From Hyphomicrobiaceae bacterium (GTDB lineage: Bacteria; Pseudomonadota; Alphaproteobacteria; Rhizobiales; Hyphomicrobiaceae): a stretch of DNA of 52,510 bases. The position numbers and the translations under genes are program-made. The stretch is taken from positions 1 to 52,510 of the forward strand of contig JAGRKS010000072.1 of the NCBI GenBank assembly GCA_020442185.1, read 5' to 3'. The notes under the pieces were generated by a model. That model did no database searches. It was not told where the DNA came from and saw only the letters and a program-made list of their open reading frames with translations. This document shows positions 49,901 through 52,510 of this stretch, piece after piece. Position 1 is the stretch's first letter. Every line of letters begins with the position of its first letter.

Positions 49901-50660
49901 CGTCATCGAGACGCCGCGGGCCGAGCATCTGCTGCCCTACGATCCGCGCGACGCGACGCCGCTCGAAGTGGCGATCTCGGGCGCCGACGCGCGCCTCCTG
50001 GCCGCTCCATCGCATCTGATCCGCGCCGTCTGGTCGCCGGATGATTGTCCGGTGCATCTGCTGCCGTATCTCGCCGCCGCCTGGAGTGTCGATCACTGGA
50101 ACCCGGCCTGGCCCGAGAGCGTCAAGCGCGAAGTGATCCGTCGCGCCCCTGAAATCCACCGCCTCAAGGGCACGCGACGCGCCATGCAGCGCGCGCTCGA
50201 TGCGTTGGGCGTCAAGACGCTGATCAAGGAGTGGTTCGAGCAGGCCCCTGCCGGCGAGCCCTATACGTTCGCGGTCACGGCCTATCCGACGGCGCGCCTG
50301 TTCGGTGATGCGGACGCGCTGATCACGCCGCAGCTCACGCGCGACATCCTGGAGACGATCAAGTCGGTCAAGCCGGTTTCGCGCTGGTTCTCGTTCGAGA
50401 TCGGCGTCGGATCGGCGCGCGATCTCGCGGCCGTCGCGCGCTATCGCCAGATCGGCGCGCCGCATGTCCCGCAGGTGGCTCGCCCGCGCACCGATGCCGG
50501 CAGCCAGGCCGCGGCGGTTGCGCGCGTCCGTTCGCTCGGCGTCGCGACGGTGGGGCAGGCGGCCCGTCCGCTCGTCGATCTCGTCAAGGGCGCCGCCGCC
50601 GTCTGCCGCGTGCGGTCGCTCGGCTTTGTAGCATTCAGCATGGAGGCATCGCCCGCATGA
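49893..50660 (+). CDS. Tail protein I
   Basis: A 255-residue P2 gpI-like baseplate protein (LLPYLAAAWSVDHWNPAWPE; IHRLKGTRRAMQRALDALGV; IKSVKPVSRWFSFEIGVG). The last 80 residues contain two imperfect Ala/Val-rich repeats (AAAVARVRSLG and AAAVCRVRSLG) not typical of P2 I. The stop overlaps the next start as ATGA. Confidence 0.9.
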   Translation: MVDVIETPRAEHLLPYDPRDATPLEVAISGADARLLAAPSHLIRAVWSPDDCPVHLLPYLAAAWSVDHWNPAWPESVKREVIRRAPEIHRLKGTRRAMQRALDALGVKTLIKEWFEQAPAGEPYTFAVTAYPTARLFGDADALITPQLTRDILETIKSVKPVSRWFSFEIGVGSARDLAAVARYRQIGAPHVPQVARPRTDAGSQAAAVARVRSLGVATVGQAARPLVDLVKGAAAVCRVRSLGFVAFSMEASPA

Positions 50661-51223
50661 GTGTCGAGAACATCATCGCGCCCGTCATCACTCAGGCCGG
50701 GATCAACAAGACGATGCTGGCGGTCAATGCCGGCATGAAGGCCAAGGTCACGCACGTCGCACTCGGCGACGGCAAGCTCGTCGGCGCGACGCGCAACGGC
50801 TATACGCCGACCGGCACCGAGACGGCGCTCGCGCACGAGTTCGCGCGCTATCAGATCGGCAGCGCCGAGAACCTCAGCGGCAATGAAGTCGCGCTCTCGG
50901 TGCTGTGTGATGGCGCGCCGCAGGGCTGGGTCCGCGAGATCGGCTACTTCCTCGACGACGGGACGCTGTTCGCGATCTGGTCGGCGGACGCCACAGCGCT
51001 GTTCTACAAGCAGGCCGGCGTGCCGATGGCCTCGGTGCTGACGATCGCGCTGTTCGGGCTCCCCGCCGACAGCGTGCAGATGATCGTCGGAGCGCCGAAC
51101 GTCAATCTGACGATCGTCGGCCCCTTCGCGGCGCTCTCCGCCGAACTGCTGCGGTTGCAGAACCGCGTGCTGATCGACGACGTCGCGACCTACACCGCCC
51201 AGGTCCAGAAGACCTACAGCTAA
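50657..51223 (+). CDS. Tail fibre N-terminal (tail-collar, DUF3751) protein
   Basis: A 188-residue fibre-base protein: ITQAGINKTMLAVNAGMKAK, VTHVALGDG, WVREIGYFLDDGTLFAIWS. This is the N-terminal collar domain of P2 H-like fibres. Here it ends after a short coiled region (LLRLQNRVL), so the distal fibre must be another polypeptide, probably the next gene. Confidence 0.88.
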   Translation: MSVENIIAPVITQAGINKTMLAVNAGMKAKVTHVALGDGKLVGATRNGYTPTGTETALAHEFARYQIGSAENLSGNEVALSVLCDGAPQGWVREIGYFLDDGTLFAIWSADATALFYKQAGVPMASVLTIALFGLPADSVQMIVGAPNVNLTIVGPFAALSAELLRLQNRVLIDDVATYTAQVQKTYS

Positions 51224-51259
51224 CCGCACCCGTCATCAACCGCGACAAGCGAGGACATC

Positions 51260-52039
51260 ATGACAACCACCGAGCAACAGATTGCCAGCCTCGTCGAGAT
51301 CGGCGGGCAGAACCTCTCGTTGCCGCAGCAGATCGCGACGGCGGCGCAGGCCCAGATCGCCTCCGTGACGACGACGTACAACAACCGCATCGCAGGGCTG
51401 ACGGTGTCCTGCTACGTCGATCAGGTTTCGGGCGTCGACACGAACCCGGGCACGCAGGCGTCGCCCTACAAGACAATGGCGAAAGCCGTCGCGTCGGTGC
51501 CGCGTGGCGGCCTCGGCACGATCTACGTCATCGGCGACTACACGATGGACGCCGTGGTCATAATCGATGGCAAGCGCATCAAGGTGAAGGCGATCGGCTC
51601 CGTTCGCACCAACCTGCAGTTCACCCGGCAGACGCAGGTCATCGGCGCCACGACGCATCGCGTTCTCACCAACTTCGCGCTCGCCAACGGCGGCTCGATC
51701 GTCATCGAGGGATTGACGGTCGTGATGCCGACGCTCGACGGCAACTGGGGCACGTTCCCGGTGCACGCCAACCTGACGGGCATCGTCACGCTCACCCAGA
51801 GCGCCAGCTCGGTCAACGGCATGCCGTTTATCGGCCTCATCTACTGCGACCTGGTGATCCCGGCCGCGCCGTTCTGTCCGCTGTTCGGTTCCTACAACAT
51901 CCCGCATGCCCTCTACCTCACCGCCGTCGTGAACACCGACCAGGACTACAAGGGCAAGCTCTACGCGAACTACACCAGCACCAGCGGCACGGACCCCGTG
52001 ACCCTGCCGCAGCTGGTGACCAACCTCGCGCTCGTGTGA
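51260..52039 (+). CDS. Tail fibre/receptor-binding-like beta-helix protein
   Basis: A 259-residue protein. SGVDTNPGTQASPYKTMAKA is the DUF1565/pectate-lyase-like entry motif. The following strands (GTIYVIGDYTMDAVVII; NGGSIVIEGLTVVMPT) fit a right-handed beta-helix as in phage fibres and tailspikes. No catalytic residues are evident, so receptor binding rather than glycan cleavage is favoured. Confidence 0.75.
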   Translation: MTTTEQQIASLVEIGGQNLSLPQQIATAAQAQIASVTTTYNNRIAGLTVSCYVDQVSGVDTNPGTQASPYKTMAKAVASVPRGGLGTIYVIGDYTMDAVVIIDGKRIKVKAIGSVRTNLQFTRQTQVIGATTHRVLTNFALANGGSIVIEGLTVVMPTLDGNWGTFPVHANLTGIVTLTQSASSVNGMPFIGLIYCDLVIPAAPFCPLFGSYNIPHALYLTAVVNTDQDYKGKLYANYTSTSGTDPVTLPQLVTNLALV

Positions 52040-52064
52040 TCCTCGATCCAGAAGGTGATTGAAA

Positions 52065-52510
52065 ATGCTGCTCAGTCTCACGCACAACGGCCGCCAGTTC
52101 ATCAACTGCTCGGCTGCCGAACTCGCGGAGGCCGGCGTCCCGGCCGCCACGATCGACGATGCGGTCGCGGCCGTCGTCACGTCCGACGCGCATCGCGCGA
52201 TCGACGCGATCTGCGACGCGCTCTACACGCATTCGCCGTCGCGCGACGCTCGCTACAACAACAAGTACGACGAGGCGATCCGCTACCGCGACGCCAACTG
52301 GCCGTCATCGGTCGCCGAGGCGGACTACCCGACGCTGGTCAACGAGGCGCCGAAGCGCGGTCTGACGAAGCGCCAGCTCGCCGAGCAGATCATCGCGCGG
52401 CGTGATGCGTTCAATCTGCTGGGTGGCAAGGCCGAGGCCACGCGTGCCGAAATCGAGACGTCCGTTGCAGCCGCCGCCGGTGCCGATGCCAAGCGCGCAG
52501 CCGCAGCCGC
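52065..52510 (+). CDS. Phage tail-fibre-associated protein, 3' end outside window
   Basis: The frame is open from ATG 52065 to the window end, 148 codons so far. It begins MLLSLTHNGRQFINCSAAEL and becomes Ala/Glu-rich and helical near the edge, suggesting a coiled coil. No family recognised; fibre assembly or an accessory fibre role fits its position. Confidence 0.6.
   Translation, partial: MLLSLTHNGRQFINCSAAELAEAGVPAATIDDAVAAVVTSDAHRAIDAICDALYTHSPSRDARYNNKYDEAIRYRDANWPSSVAEADYPTLVNEAPKRGLTKRQLAEQIIARRDAFNLLGGKAEATRAEIETSVAAAAGADAKRAAAA

Noticed and set aside
51236..52180. A 314-codon minus-strand frame over the fibre genes
   Set aside because: Antisense to the beta-helix fibre gene; no ribosome site and biased composition.

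Overview
The window looks like a high-GC alphaproteobacterial chromosome, probably Hyphomicrobiales. This rests on DUF1236, DUF2852 and NDUFS6-like zinc-finger genes, a TerB/J-domain gene joined to an ampD-type amidase, an A-type RNase P RNA, and codon use. No rRNA or tRNA was seen, so the taxonomic call is an inference from gene families.

Bases 1 to about 23,447 are host DNA. In order they hold: the 3' part of pyruvate phosphate dikinase; a TrkH potassium transporter; a secreted DUF1236 protein; a FAD aromatic-ring monooxygenase beside a small zinc-finger protein; an alpha/beta hydrolase; a repeat-rich gene-free stretch; an extensin-like lipoprotein; an OafA-type acyltransferase with an SGNH domain; a TetR regulator; a DUF2852 membrane protein behind a 19-bp palindrome; a DUF3365 haem protein; a fused hydantoinase A/B (5-oxoprolinase type); a small secreted protein; a TerB/J-domain protein overlapping an AmpD amidase; a NodU/CmcH carbamoyltransferase; rnpB with a clear promoter; and a second, exported alpha/beta hydrolase.

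From about 23,448 to the window end lies a Mu-type transposable prophage whose right end is outside the window. Its predicted left end carries two 24-bp direct repeats resembling transposase end sites. The phage is built as two divergent arms around an operator region near 42.0 kb. The leftward arm runs Ner, transposase A (intact DD35E), target-DNA activator B, Gam, GemA and Mor; then a late block of M15 endolysin, nested Rz/Rz1, gp25-, gp26- and gp27-like proteins, a block of small accessory genes, terminase, portal and a MuF protein. The rightward arm runs repressor, protease/scaffold, decoration protein, capsid (gpT), gp36, gpG, gp37 and then a P2-style tail module (V, PAAR, W, J, I, H-like fibres). 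Most genes in both arms overlap by ATGA, GTGA or TGATG, so translation is probably coupled.

The most notable points are: (1) the MuF protein carries a C-terminal ADP-ribosyltransferase-like domain with R-S-E signature residues and is coupled through a GTGA overlap to an 84-residue gene placed where an immunity gene would be; (2) a GTCCCCGTGACG element occurs before the lysis, head and tail-proximal late gene blocks, matching the logic of Mu Plys, PI and PP, with a variant before transposase A; (3) the repressor has a LexA-like domain without its Ser-Lys dyad; (4) an accessory block, including a deoxyribosyltransferase-like enzyme and an opposite-strand gene with its own promoter-like sequence, sits between the two terminase subunit genes; (5) the segment before the decoration and capsid genes is predicted to be strongly structured, with a hairpin presenting the ribosome site in its loop.
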